The position numbers and the translations under genes were made by a program. A DNA stretch of 64,000 bases from Rhizoclosmatium globosum (taxonomy: Eukaryota > Chytridiomycota > Chytridiomycetes > Chytridiales > Chytriomycetaceae). Position 1 is the first letter of the stretch, and each line of letters opens with the position of its first letter. This document shows, piece by piece, positions 12,266-26,138 of this stretch. A model generated the notes under the pieces. It was not told the origin of the DNA and did no database searches. It saw only the letters and a list, made by a program, of their open reading frames with translations. The stretch lies in assembly GCA_002104985.1 (NCBI GenBank), contig MCGO01000004.1, positions 124,001 through 188,000 of the forward strand. The letters are read 5' to 3'.

Positions 12266-13103
12266 ATGCCTGTCATTAACGGATCCAAGACGTATGTGCT
12301 TTTCTTTCAACTTTACCGACCTATAAGATCTACACAGTGATAATCACGGCATATGCCCTCTGCATTGCTTGTTGGACGTTGCCTGGAGTAGTTGAACCAA
12401 CGAAAGCAGCACGCCAACACGATCAGAGGGATTCACATATTGCATGCACTATGAAGACCGAAGGTCAAAAGACATTACTAACCGATTGGATTCTGTTTTC
12501 AGTGCCAAAGTTCCAAAGCGCCCATACGAGGCCGCCCGTCTCGACGCCGAGTTGAAGCTCGCCGGAGAGTACGGTCTCAAGAACAAGCGTGAGATCTACC
12601 GTGTCGGTCTCACCTTGTCCAAGATCCGTCGTGCTGCTCGTGACTTGCTCATGAGAGCCGAGAAGGACCCACGTCGTTTGTTCGAGGGTAACGCCCTCAT
12701 TAGACGTTTGATTCGTATCGGTGTGTTGGACGAGACCAAGGCCAAGCTCGATTACGTTTTGGGTCTTAAGGTTGAGGATTTCTTGGAGCGTCGTCTCCAA
12801 ACCCAAGTTTTCAAGCTTGGATTGGCCAAGTCTATTCACCACGCTCGTGTGTTGATCAAGCAGAGACACATTCGGTATGTTTTACTGATTCGCAATCATT
12901 CCACCCTGTTCTGACCATAATCATGCAGTGTCGGCAAGCAGATCGTCAACGTTCCTTCATTCATTGTTCGTCTTGATTCCCAGAAGCACATCGACTTCTC
13001 CCTTACCTCCCCATACGGAGGTGGTCGTCCAGGCCGTACCCAGCGTAAGAGAGCTAAGGCTGCTGAAGCTGGTGAGGGAGAGGAGGCTGAGGAGGAGGAG
13101 TAA
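12266..13103 (+). CDS. RPS9: 40S ribosomal protein uS4 (RPS9)
   Basis: Exons 12266-12291, 12503-12874 and 12929-13103 give 190 codons. The sequence carries the family landmarks [27 protein letters not shown]-like [18 protein letters not shown], and the S4 RNA-binding domain ([20 protein letters not shown], then [13 protein letters not shown]). It ends in an acidic tail ([10 protein letters not shown]). uS4 binds 18S rRNA early in small-subunit assembly and shapes the mRNA entry channel. The first intron (211 bp) splits the gene after the eighth codon, the usual layout for a fungal ribosomal protein gene, and is far longer than the others nearby. Codon use is strongly biased, as expected for a highly expressed gene; this creates a long antisense open frame that is not a gene. 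AATAAA lies at 13150. Confidence 0.98.
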
Positions 13104-13149
13104 ACTCTTGAATCAGTTATGGCAGTGTCATCGCCAAATCATTAGCTAC

Positions 13150-13155
13150 AATAAA
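13150..13155 (+). terminator. AATAAA poly(A) signal of RPS9
   Basis: AATAAA occurs 47 bp after the RPS9 stop and 73 bp before the next start codon. It is a plausible polyadenylation signal. Confidence 0.5.
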
Positions 13156-13227
13156 ATGTTCTGTTTGTAGCTTTCTTTGTTGTTGGTGGCAATCTTATTG
13201 TGATTTACACTGAATTTGTCTGAGGAA

Positions 13228-16200
13228 ATGGAAGCAAACGCGTCTGATGGCGAAGTGAGGCCTCATCCGAAATGAATAGTGGTGGTGCTTAATCGTCTTT
13301 TTCAGGTTCCGCCAGTCGACATCGACCAGGCGAATCTTCCCGCCCTCTTGAAAACGTTTTCTTGGACGCGGGCAGCACCCTTCAAAGAAGAACGATTCCA
13401 TCGGCAAGTATCAGACTCGATTGGAAATAACTATTCCCCGCGAGCTTGTGATTTGAACGCGAAGTTCATAAACAAGCGGACAGCAACTGGTTCGTTGGAG
13501 AATTGAGGTTATATTCCTTCTAAAACTTATCCACTCAGTTGCACATCACGACTCTGCAACGCAACGGCCAGTGTCACCCCTGCAACAAGGCCAACAACGA
13601 CTTGATCGGTCAAAACGTACTCGATATGACACAAATCAGCACACAGGGTCCAATGGCGATCAAAGTGTTCCAAACAGCAGACCATTGAGTCCAGAGTCTA
13701 GAATCATTAAAGATTACGAAGTCTTGGAATATAAACCACCTGTTAAGGGTCCCGAAATAATATTGGATCCATATGACTTACCCAGTACCAATATCGCGAA
13801 AATGTTGACTCCAGAGCAACGGTTAGCCTTGAAGATATCGTTGAAAGTGTAAATAACATTAATGTCTAGGTATTGGTACTATGTGCAAAAGGGAATTCCG
13901 AATGATGCAATTGCACCATTAGAAGCCTCAACAGTAGCTGGAATTATGAAACACATACCTCCAAGATTGCTAGCAACCGATTCACTCTTGTCGACGAAAC
14001 AGCAAATGATTCTGGAAGTACAGGATGATTATCAAATCGCCCTGAAACAGTCAATTGTTGACTACATTCTTCTCGACAAAGAGGAGCGGGAACGATTAAA
14101 GATTCCTCCTATGCCAAGCCGCTATGTTCCACGAATTGCAAGGGCACCTGTTCCCTGGCACGAAACAGTGAGCGGTGTGAAACAATTCATGTCAGAGAAC
14201 CTCTTGATAACGAACCCTGTGATGCTGGAACTTCTCGGAATTCACAGCCATTTCAGCAAAAACCGCATTATTTACACCGAAACTTTCGTACCCTCAGTGC
14301 TACCTATGACTATCGATGATTTTCAGAACACACTCCGAAATCAATGCCAGACTTTCAGAGCGAAGCTACTGAATGAGTTACGTACCACACGTTGCTTCCA
14401 ATGTTTGGACTAACATAAAACATAGATGGATTCCGAACGCTGCCAATATGTTTTTCAACAATAAGGAGACTTGGTATTCAATTGCCACAGAGTGTCAGGA
14501 CGCTGACGTTGGATTCCGTCGTTTGGACTCGTTTTTTAAATCAGTCTCCACACTGATGTCCAACCAACTATGGAGTTTTGTTGAAACGTCTCTCACAGAC
14601 TTTGAAACCTTCTTCGCCAAATTCAATACGGCATCATCAGATATCTCTCTATTTATTGTTCGCTTGGTTATCGCTGGTCCTCAAATTCGATTTGATCCAC
14701 CTCTGGCTGATTTGGAATCTGTGATTTTGAGTGTTTTGGAAGATATGGTAACCGCAACCCATGAAATTCCAAGAATCGAAACCAAGTTATTTACTTCCCT
14801 AACGAACGAAAACTTGATGTTGAGCTCAATGTCTGTGGATGATGATCGTGTTGCTGATGGCCGTTATTTCAGGAGCATTATTGCAAAGAACACTTTGGCC
14901 CCACAAAAACATTTAATGTCCTACGACAAATACAAGCATTTGCTAACGCATAAAGCTGAAAAGAAGATTGATGAGTTTCTTAGGGAGAAGCACGATTTGG
15001 AGGATTACGAAGCGGTTCGTTTGATTAGTTTTTTAAATATACACTAATTCCAGAGATAGGAAATCAAAAAGCTATTGAAGATTGTGGAAGAAATCAATGC
15101 CTGTCCTTCAATAGTTCGCTTCAGTATGATTCACCTTGAATGTGACATTCTCAAGAATGAGTTGATTCAAAAAGCCACTGCCCTCATTCAGCGAATCGTG
15201 GATCAGGTCGCCGATATGAATAGAAAGCAAAATTTGAGCATATGCGAAGCGTACGAGCGGATATCGGCTCGAGCTATGAAAATTCCCAATGACACATTGG
15301 AGCTTGTGGAACTTATGAAATACGTGGAGACAGCAAGAACCAAAGATGTAATGCTGCTTCGAGATGATATTACAAAAGGAAAGAAGAGACTTGATTTCTT
15401 GCTCCAATATGCCTTCCTCTCTGAAGAAGATATCAAACTGAACGGTGTCACATTTACCTGGCCAAATCGAATTCTACCTGTATTTGAACTATCCAAGAAG
15501 CGCATGATTCAAAAGAAAGCAAAGGCACAGGATGATTTGAAGGCAAAGACTCAAGCCACAATGGAAGCGATTGACGAATCTTATGATCAAGCTATTAAAT
15601 TCCAAGTGCGTAGTCTTATGATATTTTAAAGGTGCTGCAATATTAACAATCTGTGTATAGGATTACGGTCTAATGAGCGAGCTGCCAGAGTACATAAAGA
15701 GAATCAAAAAGCTCGAGGAGAAGCTCGCAGAACTGAGTGTCACAATGGGTCAAATCAATGCCGAAGAAGATCTTTTGGACTGGGAAAAGACCAACTTCGA
15801 GAAATATCAGCAAATTATCGACGCTCTTGATCCCTACAAGAAGTTGTGGGAGACTGCGTTGACGTATCAGACTGAGAACGCAAAGTGGATGAATGGTCCA
15901 TTTAATGAACTTAATGGAGAAGTTGTCGAGGAAGCTGTTGGAACAATGTGGCGTAATATGTTCAAGCTTGTTAAAGTCTTCAATGATCAGCCAGTGCCAA
16001 AGAAGGTGGCGGAGCAAATCAAAAACAAGCTCGAAAAGTTCAAAGTACATCTTCCTTTGATTACTGTTCTTCGTAACCCTGGTCTCAGAGATCGCCACTG
16101 GGCAGCCATGACTGAAATTGTGGGCCAAAACATTTACCCAGACGAAAACACATCACTCACGAAGATTTTGGATCTGAACCTCACGCAATATCTCACACAG

Positions 16201-19200
16201 TTTGAAACAATCTCTGATGCAGCTTCGAAAGAGTTCTCCCTGCAAAAGACATTGGCGAAGATGAAGGATGAATGGGAACCACTTGTATTCAATTGTATTG
16301 ATTATAAGGAAACTGGAACAAAGATTCTGTCGTCCTTGGAAGAAGTGCAGGCACTTCTCGACGACCAAATCGTGAAAGTACAAACAATGAGGGGATCTCC
16401 ATTCGTGAAACCAATCGAAGAAGAAGTGAAGGCATGGGAAACATGTCTTACCACCATTCAAGATATTATCGACTCGTGGCTCAAAGTACAAGCAACTTGG
16501 CTTTACTTGGAACCAATTTTCACTTCAGAAGATATTATGGCTCAAATGCCGGCAGAAGGAAAAAAGTTCAAGACTGTCGACAAAACTTGGAGAGACATTA
16601 TGGCAACAACCGCCGATAACCCTAAAATTCTTGCTGTCGCCAACGTTCAAGGCATGCTCAAACGTCTCGTTGATAGCAATGAATTGTTGGAAGAAATCCA
16701 AAAAGGTCTTAACGACTACCTTGAGAAGAAGCGTCTCTTCTTTCCTCGATTCTTCTTCCTTTCGAACGATGAATTGCTGGAAATTTTGGCTGAAACCAAG
16801 GATCCATTAAGAGTGCAACCGCACTTGAAGAAGTGTTTCGAAGGAATCAACAGTTTAACCTTCCAAGACAACACTAAAATTATTGCAATGTGTTCTGCAG
16901 AAAACGAGAAGGTGAAATTGAAGGAAGTCATTGAGCCAGCTGCCGCGAAAGGAGCGGTGGAAAAGTGGTTACTTCAAGTCGAAAAGGTTATGCAAAGTTC
17001 TGTTCATCAGCAAATTCAACAGGGTTTGAAAGCTTACGCAGAAACAGCTCGAGAGAAGTGGATTCTTGAATGGCCTGGTCAAGTTGTTATTTGTGTTAGT
17101 CAAATCTTTTGGACAAAGGAAGTGACGGAGGCAATTCGAACAGGAGGAGTTGCTGGACTGAAAATGTACAAAGAATTATGCACAAAACAACTTGAACAAA
17201 CTGTAGCGTTGGTCCGTGGAGACCTTAGCCCTATGGCTCGTATGACTCTTTCGGCCCTAGTCGTAATTGACGTGCATGCAAGAGATGTAGTTGGCGAACT
17301 TGAAAAATCGGGTACAACAGAAGAAAATGACTTCTCGTGGCTTTCACAACTTCGATACTATTGGGAACAAGAAGAAGTCTACGTTAGAATGATTAATGCA
17401 ACTATTAAATATGGACACGAATACCTTGGAAACAGTTCGCGTTTAGTTATTACACCATTAACCGATAGATGTTATCGTACATTGATTGGGGCCATCGACT
17501 TGAACTTGGGAGGTGCTCCAGAAGGTTGGAAGAATAATTGTGAAGTTTTGTTCTAACTAGATTCTGAATTAGGTCCTGCCGGAACTGGAAAGACTGAAAC
17601 CACAAAAGACTTAGCAAAAGCAATTGCAAAGCAGTGTGTTGTATTCAACTGTTCCGATGGTTTAGATTATATTGCTATGGGAAAATTCTTCAAGGGTCTT
17701 GCTTCTTCTGGTGCTTGGGCTTGTTTCGATGAATTCAATCGTATTGATTTGGAAGTGTTGTCGGTCGTTGCCCAGCAAGTATTGACTATTCAGCGAGCTG
17801 TGGCGGCAAAACTTGATAAGTTTGTTTTTGAAGGCACCACAATGTCTTTGAATCGTGGGTGTTCAGCGTTTATTACGATGAACCCAGGTTATGCCGTGAG
17901 TTTACGGTCAATTTGGTATCGAATCTAACCCTGTCTGATAGGGACGTTCTGAGCTTCCAGATAACTTGAAGGCGTTGTTCAGACCTGTTGCTATGATGGT
18001 GCCCGATTATGGTCTCATTGCAGAAATTTCACTTTATTCATTTGGATTTGTCGAAGCAAGAACCTTGGCGCGAAAGATTGTGGCAACCTACAAGCTGTGT
18101 TCTGAGCAACTTTCATCGCAAGATCACTATGATTATGGAATGCGTGCTGTAAAAGCAGTTCTGACGGCAGCTGGAAATCTTAAAATTCGATACCCTGGGG
18201 AAGATGAACATATTCTTATGCTTCGTTCCATCAATGATGTCAACTTGGCCAAGTTCTTATCTCAAGATATCCCGCTATTCAAAGCTATTCTTGCCGATTT
18301 GTTCCCCAAAGTGGTTCTTCCAACACCGGACTATCGATACTTATTGGCTGCTATCAACGACAACTTGAACAAAATGAATCTACAACCAGTCAGCACATTC
18401 GTTGAAAAAATTATTCAAACATACGAAATGATGTGCATTAGGCATGGATACATGATTGGTATTTAATTTGTGTGGTTTTTTAGCTGAAACTAACTTTATT
18501 GCAGTTGGTCAGCCATGGTCCGGAAAAACAACAGTATATCGTGTTTTGGCTCAAGCTTTGTCAGATTTGTGTGATCAGGGTCAAAACGAAAAGCGAGTTG
18601 AATACAAGGTTTTGAATCCAAAGTCAATCACTATGGGTCAATTATATGGTCAATTCGATCCAGTCACACATGAATGGACAGATGGTGTGTTAGCAAACAG
18701 TTTCAGAGCTTTTGCAAGTCAAGGAAACGTAGAGCGAAAGTGGGTCATTTTTGACGGGGTAATGTTACTTCACTGTTGATGTCAATTCTAACGTCCACCT
18801 CAGCCGGTCGACGCCATTTGGATTGAAAACATGAACACAGTGCTAGATGATAACAAGAAACTTTGTCTTACAAGTGGTGAAATTATGTCAATGACATCCA
18901 CAATGAGTATTCAGTTTGAAGTTGGCGATTTAGCAGTGGCATCGCCAGCAACAGTGTCCCGGTGTGGAATGATTTACATGGAGCCAAATGGTCTCGGATG
19001 GAGAGCTGTTGTGACGTCTTGGTTGAAAACATTACCAAAAGCTATGACACCAGATATGGTTGAAACTGTACAGAAGATGTTTGACTGGTTGATTCCACCA
19101 GCTCTAGAATTTGTTCGTCTAGAATGCAAAGAGCTTCTGACTACTTCCGATATAAATATGGCGTACGCACTGATGAATCTTATGTCTTGCCAGTTAGATG

Positions 19201-22200
19201 AGTTCGTTGCTATTTCTGAACTCACAAAAGTACCAGACGACCAACAAATTCCCACAAATATTGCCAATATCTGGATTACTACTGCTTTTATCTTCTCGTC
19301 AGTATGGTCTGTTGGTGGGACGCTTGACGGAGATTCTCGAAAGAAATTTGATTACTATTTCAGACAACTTCTTGATAACCAGCTCAAAGATGCTGAAATG
19401 CCTGAAGGATTAAGAATTGATAAGCCTATACCTGGTGCGGGTCTTATGTATGACTATGTTTTTGAAAGAGACAAGAAGTTTGGAGGATCTTGGAAGCTTT
19501 GGACTGACACTATCCCCAAGTTTGATATTCCAGCAAAGACAAAGTTCAACGCAATCACAGTTCCAACAATTGATACTGCCAGATACAGTTATCTCCTTGA
19601 CTTATTTATTACTCATAACAAGCAAGTTTTATTTGTTGGTCCAACGGGTACCGGAAAGTCAGTATATATCAACAACAAGCTTCTTAAAGGTCTTCCCCAG
19701 AACAAATACACTCCTGTTTTCATCAACTTTTCAGCTCAAACTAGTGCAAACCAAACTCAAGACATTATTCTCTCCAAACTTGATAAACGACGCCGTGGAG
19801 TTTTTGGACCAGTTCATGGGCTCAAAGCCGTCATATTTGTGGATGACTTAAATATGCCTGCTAGAGAGAAATATGGTGCACAACCTCCTATTGAGCTGTT
19901 ACGTCAATGGATGGATCATGGTTTATGGTATGACCTGAAGGACACTAGTGCGATGCAGCTCGTTGACATTCAGTTTGTTTGTGCTATGGGACCTCCAGGT
20001 GGAGGTCGCAATCCAGTTACGAACCGATTCTTGCGCCATCTGAACACAATCGGAATTACTAACTTTGACGAGCCGACTATGAAGGGAATTTTCACCACGA
20101 TTGTCGAATGGCATTTAACATCTAATAATTTCCCAGCTGCCTGTATCAGCTTAAAGAATTCACTGGTTAATGCGACTCTTGAAGTCTACCTCAGCTCCAT
20201 CGAAAACTTGCTCCCAACCCCACGAAAATCACATTATCTATTTAACTTGCGAGACTTTGCGAGAGTGGTTCAAGGGTTGTTATTGGCTGCTCCAGAGAAA
20301 TTCCAAGATCCAACAAAGGTTACCAGACTTTGGTGTCATGAAGTCTATCGAGTCTTTTATGATAGATTGGTTGATGATTCTGATAGAACATGGTTTTTCA
20401 CATCAATTCAGGATGTCCTCGCGCGTCACTTCGGGACAAGATTCTCTGACGTCTTCAGTCACTTGGATTCTAACAAAGACGGTAAAATTGAAGATGACGA
20501 TATGAGATCTCTTATGTTTGGAGATTTTATTATTCCTAACGCTGCTGTTAAGTACTATGATGAGGTTATGGACGTTCTGGCTGTTGCAGATATTGTAAAG
20601 CAACAGTTAGATGAATACAACCAAATCACAAAGGCCCCTATGAATTTGGTTATATTCAGATTCGCTATTGAACACGTATCTAGAATTTCACGTATTCTGA
20701 AACAACCTGGGGGTCACGCCTTGCTTGTTGGTGTTGGAGGTAGTGGACGTCAGTCATTAACTAAGTTGGCTGCATATATGTGTGAATATATGGTTTTCCA
20801 GGTCGAAATCAGTAAGAGTTACGGATTGAACGAATGGCGCGAGGATCTTAAGCGATTCCTGATCAAATCAGGAGCTGAAGGAAATCCAGCTGTATTCTTG
20901 TTCAGTGATACTCAACTACAATTGGAAAGTTTCTTGGAGGATATTAACAATATGCTCAACACAGGAGAGGTACCCAACATCTTCCCATCGGATGAAAAGG
21001 CAGCTGTGATTGAAACCGTTAGAACCGCTTTAACAAAAGAAAACCCTAAATTGGATGCAAGTCCTGCAGCTTTATATAGTCAGTTTATTGCCAGGTGTAA
21101 AGAAAATCTACATATTGTTCTCTGTATGTCTCCAATTGGTGACGCTTTCAGAAATCGATTGAGAATGTTTCCATCGCTGGTAAACTGTTGTACAATTGAT
21201 TGGTTCCAAGTTTGGCCAGATGATGCGCTTCAAATCGTTGCGATGAAGTTCTTGGAAGATCTTGAATTGACTGAAGCAGTTCGCCCTCGAGTGGTTACTA
21301 TGTGCAAAGAATTCCACACTGGTGCTAGAATTTTATCGGAGAAGTTCTTTGAAGGTCTCAGAAGACATAACTATGTTACTCCGACTAGTTATTTGGAGTT
21401 GATTCAAACATACAAGAAACTCTTGGATGTAAAGCGAAAAGAAATTAACGCACTCAAGCAAAGATACGAAGTCGGATTAGACCAATTAGCTTCTGCTGCC
21501 TCGCAAGTCGGAACGATGCAGGTTGAACTGCACGCATTGCAACCACAATTGATTGTAACCCAAAAAGAAACGGATCAAATTATGGAGGTCATTGCGCGCG
21601 AATCAGTTGATGTGGAGAAAAAACGAGCTCTTGTCAAGATTGATGAAGCAGTTGCGAACAAGAAAGCAGGAGAGGCAAAGGCTATTAAGGATGAATGTGA
21701 GGCAGATCTTGCTGAAGCAATTCCTGCGTTGGAAAGTGCCCTGGAGGCGCTAGATACGTTGAAACCGGCGGATATTACAGTCGTCAAGTCGATGAAGAGT
21801 CCTCCCAGTGCTGTGAAGCTTGTCATGGAGGCTATTTGTATCATGAAAGGAATCAAACCTGCAAGAATTAAGGATCCAGGAGGATCTGGAAAAATGGTAA
21901 GCAGGGGACCAATAGATTTTGTTCTCTAATTACGATTGAATTAGGTTGAAGACTTCTGGGGCCCGGCTCAAAAGTTGCTCAGTGATTCACACTTTTTGCA
22001 AGGACTCAGAACTTACGACAAGGACAACATAGATCCAAAGATCATTGAGAAAATCCGAAAAACTTACACATGTAATCCAGATTTCGACCCGAACATCGTA
22101 AAGAATTCTTCAGGGGCCGCAGAAGGTCTCTGTAAATGGGTTCGAGCACTCGACAAGTACGACATTGTTGCCAAGGTTGTCGGTCCCAAAAAAGAATCGC

Positions 22201-25200
22201 TAGCCAAGGCTGAAGGAGAACTCGCAGTTGAAATGGCAAAATTGAACTCAAAGCGTGCTGAATTGAAAGAAGTCGAGGATAAAATGAATGCGCTGGAGTC
22301 AAACTTCAAAATAATGACGGCAAAGAAAGCTGAACTAGAGCAGCAAGTTGATCTTTGTGGTAAAAAGTTGGTTCGTGCCGAAAAGCTTATTGGTGGTTTG
22401 GGAGGTGAAAAAGATCGATGGGGAGAAGCAGCAAGGACGTTGTCTATCACGTACAACAATCTTACGGGAGACGTTCTACTCTCTTCAGCAGTAATTGCCT
22501 ACCTTGGAGCGTTCACCAGTGCTTATCGACAAATTTGCTTGACGGACTGGAATGAAAAGTGCATCAGCAACAAAATCCCTTGTTCTGGAGCATTCTCTCT
22601 GGTCTCGACTCTTGGTGATCCTATTTTACTTCGTGCATGGAGTCTGGCAGGTCTTCCAAATGACAGTTTCTCCAGCGATAATGGTATCATTTCCACTAAG
22701 ACTAGGCGTTGGCCGCTCTTCATTGATCCACAAGGCCAAGCAAACAAGTGGGTCAAGAATATGGAAAAGTCGAATAGATTGGCTGTCATTAAGCTCTCAG
22801 ACAGCGACTACGTACGTCAGCTAGAAAATGCAATCCAATTTGGAACACCAGTCTTGCTCGAAAATATCGGCGAAGAAGTAGATTCTGTTCTGGAACCACT
22901 GCTCACAAAGCAAATCTTCAAACAAAGCGGTGTGCTTTGTATCAAGTTAGGAGAAGCTGTGATTGAGTATTCCCCAGACTTCAGATTTTACATCACCACC
23001 AAGTTACGAAACCCACACTACTTGCCAGAATTATCTACGAAAGTCACTATTGTAAACTTCATGATCACCCCCGAAGGTCTTGAAGACCAGTTGCTGGGTA
23101 TTGTTGCTGCGAGAGAAAGACCAGAATTGGAAGAAGAGAAGAACCGATTAGTATTAGCCTCAGCTTCCAACAAGAAGCAACTGAAAGAAATTGAAGACAA
23201 GATTCTTGCCATTTTGTCCAGCAGTCAAGGAAACTTGTTGGAAGACTCGTCAGCCATTGATGCGTTGACTAGTTCCAAGGTGCTGTCCGATGACATTGCC
23301 CAAAAGCAGAAAATTGCTGAAGAGACTGAGAAGCAAATTGATATCACGCGTCAAGGATATCGACCAATTGCTTTCCACTCATCCATTCTGTATTTTGTGA
23401 TTGCAGATCTTGCAAACATTGAACCGATGTACCAGTACTCTCTTCTCTGGTTTGTAAACTTGTTCTTGCAGTCAATTGCAGACTCGCAAAAGTCTGATGA
23501 GCTGGCTACTCGTATTGAAAACCTGCGAAACCACTTCACCTATTCACTCTACATCAACGTCTGTCGATCCTTGTTTAAGAAAGACAAGCTGCTATTCAGT
23601 TTCTTGCTTTGTATCGGTCTGATGAAGGGCAGAAACGAAATTGAGATCGACGAATGGATGTTCCTTTTGACTGGAGGTGTGAGTGTTGATCCGAACCTTC
23701 CTCCAAACCCAGACCCGAAATGGCTGAGTGACAAGTCATGGGGAGAGATTTGTCGCTTCTCTAATTTACCAGCATTCTCAAAGTTTGGCGAAGACTTCAA
23801 AAACCACCTTCCAGAGTGGAAAACAATATATGATTCCACAGAACCAAACAAAGAAACATACCCAAGTGGATGGGACGAAAGATTATCCGCTTTACAAAAA
23901 CTTATCGTGCTCAGGATGATTCGACCAGATAAACTTGTCCCTGGCATCACAGATTTCGTGAAGGGAAAGATGGGAGTCAAATATATTGAGCCTCCACAAT
24001 TCGATCTCGCAGCACCATATGCAGATTCGAATAACTGTGCACCACTTATTTTTATTCTAAGTCCTGGAGTGGATCCCATGGCACAGTAAGTGACTGGTTA
24101 GGCGTTTAGAAAAGGCCAATAACGTTGTTACTAGATTGCTGCGATTTGCTGAGAGTAAAGGTTTCATTGGAAACAAATGTAGCAGTATTTCTCTCGGACA
24201 AGGTTGGTAGTTTTAGTTTAAGTTTGCTTGTACTCACACGCACGTCCAGGACAAGGTCCAATAGCTGCGGGAATGATTCGACAGGGAGTTAAGTCTGGGT
24301 TCTGGGTCGTTCTTCAAAACTGCCACTTGGCTGTTTCATGGCTCTCATCCCTTGAGAAGATTTGCGAAGACCTGACCCCTGACGGTACTCACCGCGAGTT
24401 CAGATTATGGCTCACATCATACCCATCCGACAAATTCCCCGTCACGCTTTTACAAAACGGTGTAAAAATGACCAATGAGCCTCCAGCCGGATTGAGAGCC
24501 AACTTGCTTCGTTCATACACTAGTGATCCTATTTCAGATGATTCCTTCTTCCACGGTGTTAAAAAGTCCAACGAAGCGAGCTGGGAGAAAATGTTATTCG
24601 GATTGTGTTTCTTCCATGCGTTGATTCAGGAGCGTCGTAACTTTGGACCGTTGGGTTGGAACATTCCATACGAATTCAACGAATCTGACTTACGAATGAG
24701 TGTACGTCAGCTGCAAAAGGTATACAATTTGCAACCTAACCTTTAACTGTTCCAACTTTCTAAACACTTTCAACACAGTTCTTGAATGAATACGATGAAG
24801 TACCATGGAAAGCTTTACAATACCTCGCAGGAGAGTGTAACTACGGTGGTCGTGTCACAGACGGAATGGACCGAAGATGTTTGATGTCACTCTTGACCAT
24901 ATTCTACACCCCAGAAATTCTGAATGATGATTACAACCTGAGTCCTTCCGGTGTGTATAAAGCACCACCGAAGGGATCATATGAAAGCTACACACTCTAC
25001 ATCAAATCCTTGCCAATGACTCAAAACCCTGAAGCATTTGGAATGCACGAGAACGCTGACATTGCGAAAGACTTGGCTGAAACAAACCTTCTAATCTCAT
25101 CTGTTCTGCTGACACAAGCACGTGTTTCGAGTGGTGGTGGTAAATCTGGAGACGATATTACTCGAGACATTGCATCAGGAATCCTCAATAACTTACCAGG

Positions 25201-26073
25201 AGACTTTAATATCGAAAATATTCAAAAAGTCTTCCCTGTGATGTATGAGGAATCAATGAACACTGTGTTGATTCAGGAATGTGTCCGATTCAATCGGTTA
25301 CTTGTGATCATTCGCTCAAGTCTGCAAAACGTGATCAAGGCGTTAAAGGGTCTTGTGGTTATGTCCAAAGAATTTGAAGAACTGGTTACCAGTTTAACTT
25401 TGAACAGAATTCCTGATATGTGGGCTGGAAAGTCGTACCCATCCCTCAAACCCTTAAGTGCCTACGTATCTGATTTCATTGCTCGTTTGAAGTTCTTGCA
25501 AATGTGGATTGACAAAGGATCCTCACCAACGGTGTTCTGGATTTCTGGGTTCTTCTTTACCCAATCGTTCTTGACAGGTAATGCATTCACTTCCATTCAC
25601 ACTTTCACAGAATTGCTTTTCTAAAACGATCATCATATTTAGGAACCCTTCAAAACTATGCACGAAAGTACTCCCTCCCCATCGACTTGCTTGCCGTGAA
25701 ATTCACAGTTATGGACAAGGATGACTACGAAACTCCGCCTGCAGACGGTGTCTATATCCGTGGATTATATTTGGAAGGAGCTAGATGGGATCGTGAAACG
25801 AACGAGTTGGGAGAATCCTTTTTGAAACAATTGACGGACTTGATGCCAGTAGTTCTTGCGACACCCGTTCTCAATGACGACCCAGAGTTTTTGAAAATCA
25901 AGGAGGTTGCGTATGAATGTCCTGTTTACAAAACTTCTGCTAGACGAGGTACGTTGAGTACCACTGGACACTCTACCAACTACGTCATGAGTGTCGCACT
26001 GAAGACTTCAAAGCCAGCCAAGTATTGGATTAATAGAGGAGTAGCAGTTGTATTACAATTATCTGAGTCTTAA
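13228..26073 (+). CDS. DNAH7: Axonemal inner-arm dynein heavy chain A (DNAH3/7/12 group)
   Basis: Sixteen exons (13228-13254, 13306-13489, 13539-13821, 13870-14376, 14426-15014, 15060-15605, 15661-17524, 17573-17895, 17942-18458, 18505-18758, 18804-21896, 21945-24085, 24135-24202, 24250-24719, 24779-25577, 25643-26073) join to 4031 codons without a break. The tail and linker are followed by four nucleotide sites: AAA1 [17 protein letters not shown]2 [17 protein letters not shown]3 GPTGTGKS (about 19640) and AAA4 [14 protein letters not shown] (about 20730). A coiled-coil stalk with the microtubule-binding tip runs from about 21400 to 22450. AAA5/6 and the C-terminal cap end in [17 protein letters not shown]. 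An EF-hand-like loop (20466-20501) precedes AAA4. Such chains are single-headed inner-arm motors that bend the flagellum. Length and the loop favour the DNAH7 group; the exact orthologue is not settled. Confidence 0.95.
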
Positions 26074-26138
26074 CCTTTTGTGTATTTTCCAATTTTTCTT
26101 ACTAGTAATATCTATGAGTTTACAATACAGTAGTAATT

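Noticed and set aside
12465..12869. 134-codon open frame antisense to RPS9
   Set aside because: It mirrors the strongly biased codons of RPS9 exon 2, has no recognisable family, and an intron boundary of RPS9 lies beside it. It is a shadow of the real gene.
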